Assembly (NCBI GenBank): GCA_022820025.1
Contig: JAJEGF010000078.1
Span: 1 to 64,000 of the forward strand
DNA from: Chloroflexota bacterium
Lineage (GTDB): Bacteria > Chloroflexota > UBA11872
Direction of reading: 5' to 3'
Length of the DNA stretch: 64,000 nt
Shown here: one piece after another, positions 23,212-31,931 of the stretch
How the letters are laid out: every line of letters starts with the position of its first letter
Numbering within the stretch: position 1 is the first letter of the stretch
Program-made: the position numbers and the translations under genes
The notes under the pieces: generated by a model
Database searches by the model: none
What the model was told of the DNA's origin: nothing
What the model saw: the letters and a program-made list of their open reading frames with translations, nothing else

Positions 23212-25863
23212 TCAGCCGACGACGAGGTTGATGAGGCGGCCTTGGCGGTAGATGACTTTGCGGACCTGTTTGCCGTTGGTGTGGGTCTGGACACGGGGGC
23301 TGGCCAGGGCGAGCGTTTGGGCGGCGGCTTCGTCGGTCGCGACGGGGGCCTCGATGCGGTCGCGGACGCGGCCGTTGACCTGGACGACCAGGGTGAAGGT
23401 TTCGTCGGCGGCCAGGGCTTCGTCCCACGCCGGCCAGGGCTGGAGGTGGATGCTCTGCGAGTGGCCGGTGCGCTCCCACAGTTCCTCGGCCATGAAGACG
23501 GCGCTGGGGGCCAGCAGGACCAGAAAGGTGTCGATGGTCCGCTTCCAGGCCGGGGTGGCGCGCAGGTCGTCGTCGCCGACTTCGATCAGGAAGTTGGTGA
23601 ACTCCATCAGCGCGGCGACCATGGTGTTGAACTTCAGGGCGTCGATGTCGTTGCTGACGCGGCGGATGGTCTGGTGCAGACGGCGTTGCAGTTCGACCTG
23701 CACGTCGGCGTAGGCGGCGCGGCGGCGGCGGGTGCCGCCCATTTCCTGGCCCAGCACGATGTTCCAGACCCGGCTCAGCCAGCGCGAGACGCCGGCCAGG
23801 CCCAGGTCGCTCCAGGGCAGGGTGCGGTCGAACGGGCCCATGAACAGGATGAAGCACCGCAGCGCGTCGCCGCCGGCGGTGGCGGCGACCTCGTCGGGAA
23901 TGACGACGTTGCGCCAGGACTTGGACATCTTGGTGATGCGGAATTCGACCAGCGCCTGCCCGTTGCGCTGGGCGCGCTTGCCGGTGAGTTCGAAGCGGGC
24001 TTCGAGGGGGTAGCGGCGGAAGGGTTGGGCGGCCTCCGGATTGTCGAAGGCATCTGCGCCGTCGGGATCGGCCACGCGGGCGCCGCCCTGGCTGTCGATG
24101 CGCAGGGCGGACTCCTCCACCCAGCCGGGCTGCGCCAGCATCAGGCCCTGGTGGCGCAGGGCCTGGAAGGGCTCGGTCAGGTCCAGCACGCCGGCATCGC
24201 GCAGGGCCTTGGTCCAGAAGCGGGCGTAGAGCAGGTGCATCACGCTGTGCTCGGCGCCGCCGACGTACAGGTCCACCGGCATCCAGCGGCGGACGGCGTT
24301 GGAATCGAACGCGTTTTCGTGCTCGTCCGGGCTGCAGAAGCGCAGGAAGTACCAGCTGGAGCAGGCGAAACCGCCCAGGGTGTCGGTTTCCCGCCGCCCG
24401 GGCTTGCCGCAGTCGGGACAGGGGGCGTTGACCCAGTCCTCGGCGGCTTCCAGGGGCGACCGGCCGCCCAGCTGCTGCGGGTCGATCTGCTCGACGTAGG
24501 GCAGCAGGACGGGTAGCTGGTCCTCCGGGACCGGGACTTCGCCGCAGTCGTCGCAGTGGACGATGGGGATGGGGGTGCCCCAGTAGCGCTGGCGGGAGAT
24601 CAGCCAGTCGCGCAGCTTGTAATTCACGGCAAAGTCGCCCTTGCCCCGGTCGCGCAGCCACTCGGTGACGGCACGCACGCCGTCCTTGACCGACAGGCCG
24701 TCGAACCGGCCGGAGTTGACCATGGGGCCGTCGCCGACAAAGGCCTCGGACAGCGCTTCACCGTCCCAGTCGGGCGGGGCGATGACGGTGCGGATTTCGA
24801 TGCCGTAGCGGGTGGCGAAGTCGAAGTCGCGCTCGTCGTGGGCCGGCACGGCCATGATGGCGCCGGAGCCGTAGGACATCAGTACGTAGTCGGCGATCCA
24901 GATGGGCAGACGCTCGTTGTTGACCGGGTTGACGGCGTAGCCGCCGGTGAAGACGCCGGTCTTGTCGTCGTCCAGCGCCACGCGCTCCAGTTCGGCCTTG
25001 CGCGCGGCGGCGGCCACGTAGGCCTGGACCTCGTCGGCGTGATCCGGCGTGGTGACGCGGCCGACCAGCGGGTGCTCGGGCGCCAGGACCATGAAGGTGG
25101 CGCCGAAGAGGGTGTCGGGGCGGGTGGTGAAGACGGAGATTTCGTCGCCGGTCTCGGCCGTGAACGTGACGTCGGCGCCGTCGCTGCGGCCGATCCAGTT
25201 GACCTGCGCCGCGTGCGTCTCGTCCGGCCAGTCCAGGCCCTCCAGGTCCTCGATCAGCTGGTCGGCGTAATCGGTGATCTTGAAGAACCACTGGGTCAGC
25301 TCGCGCTGGGTGATGTCGGTGTGGTCGCGCCAGTCGGTTCCGTCGGCGTTGACCTCCTCGTTGGCCAGCGCGCCGCAGATGGGGCACCACCACTGCAGGC
25401 CGGTGGCGCGATAGGCCAGCCCCTGCTCGTACAGCTTCAGGAACATCCACTGGGTCCAGCGGTAGTACTCGGGGTGGGTGGAGTTGATCTCGCGCGCCCA
25501 GTCGTAGGAACCGCCGGCCAAATCCAGTTGCCGCTTGTAGTTGGCGCTCCACTCGCGGGTCAGGTCGGACGGGTGGCGGCCGGTCTCGATGGCGGCGTTC
25601 TCGGTGGGCAGCCCGAAGGCGTCCCAGCCCATGGGGTGCAGCACGTCGTAGCCGCGCATACGCATGGCGCGGGAGAGCACATCGGTCGGCACGTAATTGC
25701 GAAGGTGGCCAACGCTGATGCCGTCGCCGGAGGGGTAGGGGAAGAAGTCCAGGCAGTAAAAGGTGGGGCGGTCGGAGGGCTCGGGCGTGCGGTACAGATC
25801 CTGCTCAGCCCAGCGGGCGCGCCACTTGGGATCGATTTCGGTGGGACGGAATTCGGTGGTCAT
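23212..25863 (-). CDS. leuS: Leucyl-tRNA synthetase
   Basis: This encodes 883 residues, within the bacterial range. It charges tRNA-Leu with leucine in the cytoplasm. The start is the ATG at 25863, where the family N-terminus begins (EFRPTEIDPKWRARW). The class I motifs are present: the HIGH-type sequence FPYPSGDGISVGHLRNYV near residue 45 and KMSKS in RITKMSKSWRNVV. The editing domain (TRPDTLFGATFMVLAPEHPL) and a zinc-binding-type CPDCGKPGRRETDT segment are also visible. The C-terminal domain ends with VIYRQGRLINLVVG. It stands alone, with the two-component genes upstream on the same strand about 150 nt away. Confidence 0.95.
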   Translation of the reverse strand: MTTEFRPTEIDPKWRARWAEQDLYRTPEPSDRPTFYCLDFFPYPSGDGISVGHLRNYVPTDVLSRAMRMRGYDVLHPMGWDAFGLPTENAAIETGRHPSDLTREWSANYKRQLDLAGGSYDWAREINSTHPEYYRWTQWMFLKLYEQGLAYRATGLQWWCPICGALANEEVNADGTDWRDHTDITQRELTQWFFKITDYADQLIEDLEGLDWPDETHAAQVNWIGRSDGADVTFTAETGDEISVFTTRPDTLFGATFMVLAPEHPLVGRVTTPDHADEVQAYVAAAARKAELERVALDDDKTGVFTGGYAVNPVNNERLPIWIADYVLMSYGSGAIMAVPAHDERDFDFATRYGIEIRTVIAPPDWDGEALSEAFVGDGPMVNSGRFDGLSVKDGVRAVTEWLRDRGKGDFAVNYKLRDWLISRQRYWGTPIPIVHCDDCGEVPVPEDQLPVLLPYVEQIDPQQLGGRSPLEAAEDWVNAPCPDCGKPGRRETDTLGGFACSSWYFLRFCSPDEHENAFDSNAVRRWMPVDLYVGGAEHSVMHLLYARFWTKALRDAGVLDLTEPFQALRHQGLMLAQPGWVEESALRIDSQGGARVADPDGADAFDNPEAAQPFRRYPLEARFELTGKRAQRNGQALVEFRITKMSKSWRNVVIPDEVAATAGGDALRCFILFMGPFDRTLPWSDLGLAGVSRWLSRVWNIVLGQEMGGTRRRRAAYADVQVELQRRLHQTIRRVSNDIDALKFNTMVAALMEFTNFLIEVGDDDLRATPAWKRTIDTFLVLLAPSAVFMAEELWERTGHSQSIHLQPWPAWDEALAADETFTLVVQVNGRVRDRIEAPVATDEAAAQTLALASPRVQTHTNGKQVRKVIYRQGRLINLVVG

Positions 25864-26014
25864 GGCAGTACGACGAAACAGTCCGGGAGCGGGGAGGTGG
25901 AGCAATTCTAGGGCAGTCGGGAGGGTATGCGTCGCTCATGCGGAGAAGCCGTCGACGACACCGTTGAATTCACTTCCAGCCTGCACGCCGTCCAGTCCAC
26001 CAGACCTCCCAGAT

Positions 26015-27361
26015 CTAGTCCGCCGCTGGCAGGTAGATGCGAAAGGTTGATCCCTGGCTTGGCGTGCTTTCGGCGGTGAGTCGACCGTTCATGGCCATGA
26101 TGAAGGCGCGCGCGATGGCGAGGCCGAGGCCGCTGCCGCGGGTCTTGCGACCGGAGGCGTCGGTGCCGCGGTAGAAGCGATCAAAGATGTGCGGCAGGTC
26201 CCGCGGGGCGATGCCCTCGCCCGTGTCGGACACCTCGATCCAGGCGGTTGTCGCGTCGACGGCGCCCGAGCGAATGGTTATCGACCCGCCCGGCGGCGTG
26301 TGGCGCAGCGCGTTGTCGAGGAGATTGGCCAGAACCTGGGCGAGACGCGACTCGTCGGCCATGGTCGCACCCGGTGAGGGCTCTACCTCGAGCGTCAGGC
26401 CCGTGCTCAGCGCTTGACCGCGCATGGCTGAGGCCACGGTCTCTAGCGCGCGGGCAAGGGGTACCGGCTCGATGGACAGATCCAGCTTGCCAACTTCGGC
26501 CAGCGATAGATCTCGGATGTCTTCGACGAGCCGGTGAAGCCCTTCGGCCCGATCCAGCGTCAACTGCAGCGTCTCGTCTGAGCGGCTGTAGACCCCGTCG
26601 AGCATGGCCACCAGGTTTCCTTCGATCACGGTGACCGGCGTGCGCAGCTCGTGGGCGATGTCGGCGAACAGGTTGCGGCGGACCGCCTCCTGGGCCTGCA
26701 GGCTGGCCGCCATGTCATCAAAGGCCGCGCCGACCGTGGCCAGTTCATCGCGACCCGCGAGCCTGCTGCGCGCCCCCAAGTCGCCCGCGGCCACGCCACG
26801 GGCCGCCGCGGTCAGCCGCCCCAGCGGTCGGGTAATGCCGGCGGCCAAGAGGACTCCCATGACGAGCGCTACCACCAGGGCAATGCCAAGGCCGATGAGC
26901 AGCGAGCGGATCGTCTCGTTGACGAACGCCTGCTCCAGGTCGGCCCTCGAATCGGCCCCATGGCCTGCTACGTGCCCTTTCTCCAACGCCTGCGGCATGT
27001 GCAACTGCCCGATCTGCTTCCCGGCCGACACAAGGGGCGTGACCTGCCAGTCGTCAGGTACGCGGGATTCGGGGTCGTCCGTGCTCCACACCAGGTTGCC
27101 GGCGAGGTCCACCACCGCCACGGGCAGCCCGCGCGACGATCCCCGGGGAAACACTTGATGCGCCGCCTGCCGGAGGTCGCCGGTTCGCTCATAGGCCGCC
27201 GACAGCCGTTCGGCCGTATGCACGGCGTCGTGGTGGCGGACGTCGCTTGCGAATTTCTCAAACCGGCTGGTCGTGTTGAGGCCGATGATCAGCGCGGCCG
27301 TACCGACAGCCACCGTCGCCACAGTGACGAAGGCCAGTACCAGGCGCAGCGAGAGACGCAT
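26015..27361 (-). CDS. Membrane sensor histidine kinase with HAMP domain
   Basis: This encodes 448 residues. An N-terminal helix (LRLVLAFVTVATVAVGTAALI) and a second one (LLIGLGIALVVALVMGVLLAAG) flank an extracytoplasmic sensor region of about 130 residues. A HAMP linker follows (GRLTAAARGVAAGDLGAR). The dimerisation/phosphoacceptor box has FADIAHELRTPVTVIEG with the active His. The ATPase boxes are NLLDNALRHTPPGG, VSDTGEGIAPRDLPHIF and GSGLGLAIARAF. All motifs are intact. The gene begins 2 nt after the response regulator stop, so they form one operon. The signal is unknown. Confidence 0.9.
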   Translation of the reverse strand: MRLSLRLVLAFVTVATVAVGTAALIIGLNTTSRFEKFASDVRHHDAVHTAERLSAAYERTGDLRQAAHQVFPRGSSRGLPVAVVDLAGNLVWSTDDPESRVPDDWQVTPLVSAGKQIGQLHMPQALEKGHVAGHGADSRADLEQAFVNETIRSLLIGLGIALVVALVMGVLLAAGITRPLGRLTAAARGVAAGDLGARSRLAGRDELATVGAAFDDMAASLQAQEAVRRNLFADIAHELRTPVTVIEGNLVAMLDGVYSRSDETLQLTLDRAEGLHRLVEDIRDLSLAEVGKLDLSIEPVPLARALETVASAMRGQALSTGLTLEVEPSPGATMADESRLAQVLANLLDNALRHTPPGGSITIRSGAVDATTAWIEVSDTGEGIAPRDLPHIFDRFYRGTDASGRKTRGSGLGLAIARAFIMAMNGRLTAESTPSQGSTFRIYLPAAD

Positions 27362-27363
27362 GC

Positions 27364-28047
27364 CTAGGCGTCGCCCAGCCGGTACCCGACGCCCGACACG
27401 GTCACCACGTAACGCGGCCCGCCGGTTGTCGGCTCCACCTTGCGGCGCAGGTTGCGGATGTGGCTGTCGATCGAACGTTCCAGGGCGACGCTGTCCGGGC
27501 CGGCCACAGCGTCCAGCAAATCGGCCCGCGACAAGACCCGTCCATCGGCGCGGACAAGCGCCGCCAGCAGGTCGAACTCGGTTCGCGTGAGTTGAATCGG
27601 CTCACCGTCGCGCCGCACCAGGCGACGCTCGCTGTCGATCTCCAGGTCGCCGACACGCGCGGTCGTCGTGGTCGGCGCTGTCTGGGCGCGCCGCAGGACC
27701 GAATGGACGCGGGCCACGAGTTCGCGCGGATGGAATGGCTTGGTCACGTAGTCGTCGGCGCCCAGTTCCAGGCCAAGGACGCGGTCCGTAACCTCCTCCC
27801 TCGCGGTTAACAGGACGACCGGTCGTGTACCGCGTGCCCGAATGGTGCGCAACACGTCCAGACCGCCAATGCCAGGCAGCATCAGGTCCAGTACCACGAT
27901 ATCGGGCCGCTGCGTGGCCTCTTGAACGAGGGCCGTCTCGCCGTCCTCCGCCGTGATGACCTCCATGCCGTCGCGGTGGAAGTAGGCGCCTACCAGGCGG
28001 CGAATGTCCGGGTCGTCGTCTACGACAAGGATTCGCTGGCGCTTCAC
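27364..28047 (-). CDS. OmpR/PhoB-family response regulator
   Basis: This encodes 227 residues. The receiver domain (1-120) has the acidic pair in ILVVDDDPDIRRL, the phosphorylated Asp in VVLDLMLPGIGG, and the Lys in GADDYVTKPFHPREL. The C-terminal winged helix (about 130-225) has LTRTEFDLLAALVRADG, SRADLLDAV, and SIDSHIRNLRRKVE followed by VTVSGVGYRLGD. It will bind direct repeats near promoters after phosphorylation by the kinase encoded 2 nt downstream. Target genes cannot be predicted from the window. Confidence 0.92.
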   Translation of the reverse strand: MKRQRILVVDDDPDIRRLVGAYFHRDGMEVITAEDGETALVQEATQRPDIVVLDLMLPGIGGLDVLRTIRARGTRPVVLLTAREEVTDRVLGLELGADDYVTKPFHPRELVARVHSVLRRAQTAPTTTTARVGDLEIDSERRLVRRDGEPIQLTRTEFDLLAALVRADGRVLSRADLLDAVAGPDSVALERSIDSHIRNLRRKVEPTTGGPRYVVTVSGVGYRLGDA

Positions 28048-28190
28048 CGGCGATCTCCTGAGCTCATCCCACTGCCGAATGCTTGTTCACGACGTGCACC
28101 GTACCGGTGGAGTTTCAAGTCAGCCCGCAGACGATGTGCAGATTCTGTGCAGTTTGGCGATTCCCGTGGGATTGGCGGGGGTCGCGCGGA

Positions 28191-29072
28191 CTATGAGTCC
28201 TCCGCCGACACGTTGGGGTTGCTGTTCAGCCAATGTTGCGCAATTTCGGCGCCCTCGGTCAGCACGTGCGTGCCCGAGGCAATTGCCGCGCGGCAGGCGG
28301 TGGTGTCGGTGAAGCCGGAGAGGAAGTAGTCCCAGGCGGACAGGTAGAACGCGGAGTAGGAGGCCGCCAGATTGTGATGCGCCAAGTCTCGAAGCGTTGC
28401 CGTGACTCGGGTTCGGTTCAAGGTCCAGACGTGCTTGGTGTCGAGGCCGGAGAGGTGCAGCGCGAGGGGGCCGGCGGGAGAAATCCGCCAGGTCAGCTGA
28501 CTCAGCAGGTCGCGCGAATAGGTCCAGGGTCGATCGATGACTAGCAGCGGCACGCGCTGCACGAACTCGGCTCGCTCCACCAGGTCCGCTGCGTTGCGGC
28601 GGCGGATGGTGTCGGGATTGCTGTAGTCGCCTTGCGGATAGGCCTCGCCGTGGAGCACGACGACGGTGGACTGTGGGGAGTAGACGAAGCCCGGACGCTC
28701 GGCCATGAGCTTGTTCATGACGAGGAGTTGCGGCCGTGGACGGTGAAGGGCCCGCCGGCAACGATTCTCGAAGCACGCCTCGATTGCCGCTTGTACATCG
28801 AGTGCCAGCGGCACAGTGTCCAGGTGCCCGCGCCACGAGATGTCATCGCGGAACGACACATGGATGTCGACGTCGCTGACTTCGGGCACATAGTCCAGCG
28901 GGGAGTCCCAGGCCTTGACCGTTGAGCCGGTGAGATAGATGCCGCAAATCTGGTCTGTGGGAATCAGCGCCAGCAACTGGTCGCGAACGCATTCGGCCAG
29001 GCCGCGGGTCTCAGCCCGCAGTTGATCGCAGTCGGGAAAGCGGTCACTCCACTTCGGAGGCATTTGGCTCAC
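28191..29072 (-). CDS. AadA-like nucleotidyltransferase
   Basis: This encodes 293 residues (a second ATG at 29063 is possible). The pattern GSTVKAWDSPLDYVPEVSDVDIHV contains the Gly-Ser and the Asp-x-Asp of the minimal nucleotidyltransferase fold, with an unusually long spacing between them. The C-terminal helical part has FYLSAWDYFLSGF. The length is close to aminoglycoside 3''-adenylyltransferases, but sequence outside the motif is divergent, so an antibiotic-resistance role is not supported. It could modify another small molecule. No operon partner; the plus-strand lyase gene diverges from it. Confidence 0.6.
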   Translation of the reverse strand: MSQMPPKWSDRFPDCDQLRAETRGLAECVRDQLLALIPTDQICGIYLTGSTVKAWDSPLDYVPEVSDVDIHVSFRDDISWRGHLDTVPLALDVQAAIEACFENRCRRALHRPRPQLLVMNKLMAERPGFVYSPQSTVVVLHGEAYPQGDYSNPDTIRRRNAADLVERAEFVQRVPLLVIDRPWTYSRDLLSQLTWRISPAGPLALHLSGLDTKHVWTLNRTRVTATLRDLAHHNLAASYSAFYLSAWDYFLSGFTDTTACRAAIASGTHVLTEGAEIAQHWLNSNPNVSAEDS

Positions 29073-29198
29073 GACAGGTCAGTTCACGGGGCCGGCGGCA
29101 ACTGTCGAGACTAGCTTCCAAGTCCAGGATGGCAGCAGGTGGCAAAACGGGCGCACTATGGGCGGGATCGTTGGCGTGCGAGACCAGGGAGTCGAGTT

Positions 29199-30158
29199 AT
29201 GGCACGTGAGGAGATGGCCGAGGGGCTGACGCGGGGGAATCTGCATGGGATCTGGATTGCGCTGACGACGCCGTTTACGGCTGACAACAGGATCGACACG
29301 GGCATCGTGCGCGAGAACGTGCGGCGCTGCCATGCCGCCGGGCTGCACGGGGCGTATACGACGGATAGCGACGGCGAGTTCTATGCCATCGAGTTGGACG
29401 ACTTCCGCACCCTGGTGGAGGCGTTTGGCGACGAGTGCCGGAAGGTGGGCATGCCCTCGCAGGCGGGGGTGACCTGGCTGAACACGCAGGGGACGGTGGA
29501 CCGGCTACGCATCGCGGCGGACAGCGGCGTAATGGGCGCGCACGTGGGGCACCCGGTGTTCATGCCGATGACGCCGGCCTCGTTCGACCAGTTCTGGGAG
29601 GACGTCTCGCACGCGGTGCCGGACGACTTCGGCCTGATCCAATACAACACGCCGCGGCAACCGCACGTGCTGAGCGGCGCGGAGTACCGGGCGCTGGCGG
29701 AGCAGATTCCCAAGCTGATCGGAGCCAAGTACGTGCAGGCGGGAGTCGACGGTTTCATGGACGTGCGGCGGCAGGCGCCGGAGTTGAGCTGCTTCGCCGG
29801 CGAGCACGTGCTGACGGCCTTCGCCATGCACGGGGCGCGCGGCAACTACTCGTGGATGGCGGGCTACAACCCGACCTTCATGCTGGACTGGTGGGACGAG
29901 ATCGAGCGCGGCGAGTGGGACAAGGCGGCGCGGCGCAACGAGCGGCTGCAGGCGTTCGGCGCCGTGGTTAAGCGCCACCTGGTCGAGGACGGCAACCTGC
30001 ACGGCATCATCGGCAAGGCCATGTCGGCGGCCTCGCCGTTCCTGGTGGAAACCACCTGGGAAACCCGCCGGCCGTACCTGCCGGTGTCACGCAAGGGCCG
30101 GGAGGCATTCGTGCGCGCGGCGGCCGAGGAGTTTCCGGACCTCGCCTATCAGCCGTGA
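29199..30158 (+). CDS. DHDPS/N-acetylneuraminate lyase-family aldolase
   Basis: This encodes 319 residues. The ATG at 29199 has GGGAG upstream; the frame extends 20 codons further without support. The TIM-barrel family pattern is clear: WIALTTPFTADNRIDTGIVRENV at the start, a QYNTPRQPHVLS segment with the proton-relay Tyr, and KLIGAKYVQAGVDG with the Schiff-base Lys. The usual pyruvate-carboxylate motif (GTTGE) reads TTDSDGEF here, so the substrate is probably not the one of lysine synthesis; a true dapA exists at 48723. A sugar-acid or related aldol cleavage is likely. It is convergent with the solute-binding genes. Confidence 0.8.
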   Translation: MAREEMAEGLTRGNLHGIWIALTTPFTADNRIDTGIVRENVRRCHAAGLHGAYTTDSDGEFYAIELDDFRTLVEAFGDECRKVGMPSQAGVTWLNTQGTVDRLRIAADSGVMGAHVGHPVFMPMTPASFDQFWEDVSHAVPDDFGLIQYNTPRQPHVLSGAEYRALAEQIPKLIGAKYVQAGVDGFMDVRRQAPELSCFAGEHVLTAFAMHGARGNYSWMAGYNPTFMLDWWDEIERGEWDKAARRNERLQAFGAVVKRHLVEDGNLHGIIGKAMSAASPFLVETTWETRRPYLPVSRKGREAFVRAAAEEFPDLAYQP

Positions 30159-30189
30159 GCGGTCGACCCGAGTCAGAGGCTCGCGACCA

Positions 30190-31731
30190 CTAGCCGCCCC
30201 GCTGGGAGCCTTCGGACTCCGACGGCGCCCCGGTTTGCGTCAGCGCATCCGCCGGGCTCTGCCGAAGCAGTTCGTCGATGGCCTGATGCGCGGCGGCGAG
30301 CGCGGTGGCGGCGTCCGCCTGGCCGGTGGCGATAGGAAGATCGACACGGTGGAACATCGCCGCCCTGATGCCCGGCGCGTAGGGTCCGTGGAACGCCTCC
30401 GCAGAGTCGACGGCCTGCATGACGGCGCCGGCATCCGCGTCGCTGTAGCCGCCCTGGAGCTGCAGTTGGGCCGCGGATGCTCCGCGCGCGGGGACGGTGG
30501 CCACCGGGGCGATCCGAGCGGCTATCCAGTCCAGCGTCCGGAAGGCGGCGTCGGGGCTGTCGCTGGCGCTGAGCAGGGTCAGCACGCCAAAGACCATCGC
30601 ATCGGACGCCGCTTGTCGCTGGCGCGGCGGCGCCAACAGCCCGCCGGCGCTGAGTTCGTTGCCGAACAGCCCACCGAACAGCCCGCCAACCGGCGCGCCC
30701 AGCATTGACACCGGGGCGCCTTGGAGCATCATCTCGGCGCTGTCGGACGAGATCGTGATCGAGACTGCCCCGGAATCTGGTTCGGGCCGGGGGCCGATGC
30801 CGTCATCAGAGAGATCGTTCAGGAACTCCACGGCTTCCAGGGCGGCGGTGGTGTCCAGGGCGGCCCGTCGAGCGTTCAGGTTCGCAACCGCGCCGCCGTT
30901 CTGCCAGATCCATTGGTGGCCGGGCATCAGTCCCGGCGGCGCAAACGCTCCCCACCGCTCCGCTTGGCCGGCGGCATCCACCCTGGTGAGACGGCGGGCG
31001 GTCTCCCGGTACTGCTCCCAGTCCCAATCACGCAGTTCTTCGGGATCGACGCCCGCGTCGGCGAAATGGCCGGGGGTATAGCGCAGCATGTTGACGCTCA
31101 TCCACAGCGGCAGCCCGAACAGGTTGCCTTCGGTGGTCAACGGGCCGATGGCGGAGGGAAGAAAATCGTCCGCGCTGAAGTTGGGGGCGGACGTCGCGGG
31201 GCCGTTGACAGGCGCCACGTGGCCGCGCTCGGCGAGGGTCAGGGCGATGCCAGGGTCCAGCACCAGCAGCGCGTCGAGTTCGGGATGGTTGGGGAGCGTG
31301 GCCTCGACCGCGGCCGCAATCTCTCGCGGCTGATACGGGTCATAGTTGAGCGCTTGCTCGAACTGCACGATCCGCAACTCGGCAGGCGCGTCGGCGGCTT
31401 GTGTGGAGTCCGCGGCAAGCCCGGCGATTCTCAGCGCCACCGGGTCGAAGAGCGGGTTACCGGTGGGAATGCCGATAGTGACCGGGGCGGCGGCCCGGGG
31501 CTGTGCGGTGCGTTCCTGGACGGCGACCACGGGCGTGACGGGCCGGGCGGCCGGCGACGCGGCCCGACCCGCGAGGGGCGGCGGCTCGGGCAGTTCGGGA
31601 TCGCCGCAGGCGGACAGCAATGCGACGGCGGAAGCGCCCAGCGCGCCCCAGCCGGCGCCACGCAACAGCGTGCGACGGGCTATAGGGCGCGAGCGCCGGT
31701 TCAGGCGGGACTGTGGGGAATGGCCGGACAT
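30190..31731 (-). CDS. Tat-exported solute-binding lipoprotein (sugar type)
   Basis: This encodes 513 residues. The ATG at 31731 has GGAG 8 nt upstream. The N-terminus combines a twin-arginine motif (RRTLLRGAGWGALGAS) with a lipobox (LLSAC), so it should be exported folded and lipid-anchored. A Pro/Ala linker precedes an extracellular solute-binding domain of the MalE/UgpB type (PHQWIWQNGGAVANLN is the characteristic segment). A Gly-rich hydrophobic loop (GGLFGGLFGNELSAGG) interrupts the second lobe. It is a tandem paralogue of the next gene. No ABC permease or ATPase is near, so it is either an orphan binding protein or shares a transporter encoded elsewhere. Confidence 0.8.
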   Translation of the reverse strand: MSGHSPQSRLNRRSRPIARRTLLRGAGWGALGASAVALLSACGDPELPEPPPLAGRAASPAARPVTPVVAVQERTAQPRAAAPVTIGIPTGNPLFDPVALRIAGLAADSTQAADAPAELRIVQFEQALNYDPYQPREIAAAVEATLPNHPELDALLVLDPGIALTLAERGHVAPVNGPATSAPNFSADDFLPSAIGPLTTEGNLFGLPLWMSVNMLRYTPGHFADAGVDPEELRDWDWEQYRETARRLTRVDAAGQAERWGAFAPPGLMPGHQWIWQNGGAVANLNARRAALDTTAALEAVEFLNDLSDDGIGPRPEPDSGAVSITISSDSAEMMLQGAPVSMLGAPVGGLFGGLFGNELSAGGLLAPPRQRQAASDAMVFGVLTLLSASDSPDAAFRTLDWIAARIAPVATVPARGASAAQLQLQGGYSDADAGAVMQAVDSAEAFHGPYAPGIRAAMFHRVDLPIATGQADAATALAAAHQAIDELLRQSPADALTQTGAPSESEGSQRGG

Positions 31732-31931
31732 GCTGCTCACTCCGCGGCATGGAGGTACCAAGCCACAGGTTGATCGGCGGCGCGAGCCCGGTCATCGCCC
31801 AATCTCCATAATTCTGGAAACAGCAACTACGCCGAACGGGCTAGTCCGAAGGGCCTAGCGGTGGCGCGATGTTCCCGCGCGGGTCTTGCGACCCGTCTTT
31901 CGGACGTGTTTGGCGCGGGCCGTAGTTGGGA

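Noticed and set aside
28191-29072. Aminoglycoside resistance gene
   Set aside because: Only the general nucleotidyltransferase motif is shared, with unusual spacing; substrate evidence is lacking.
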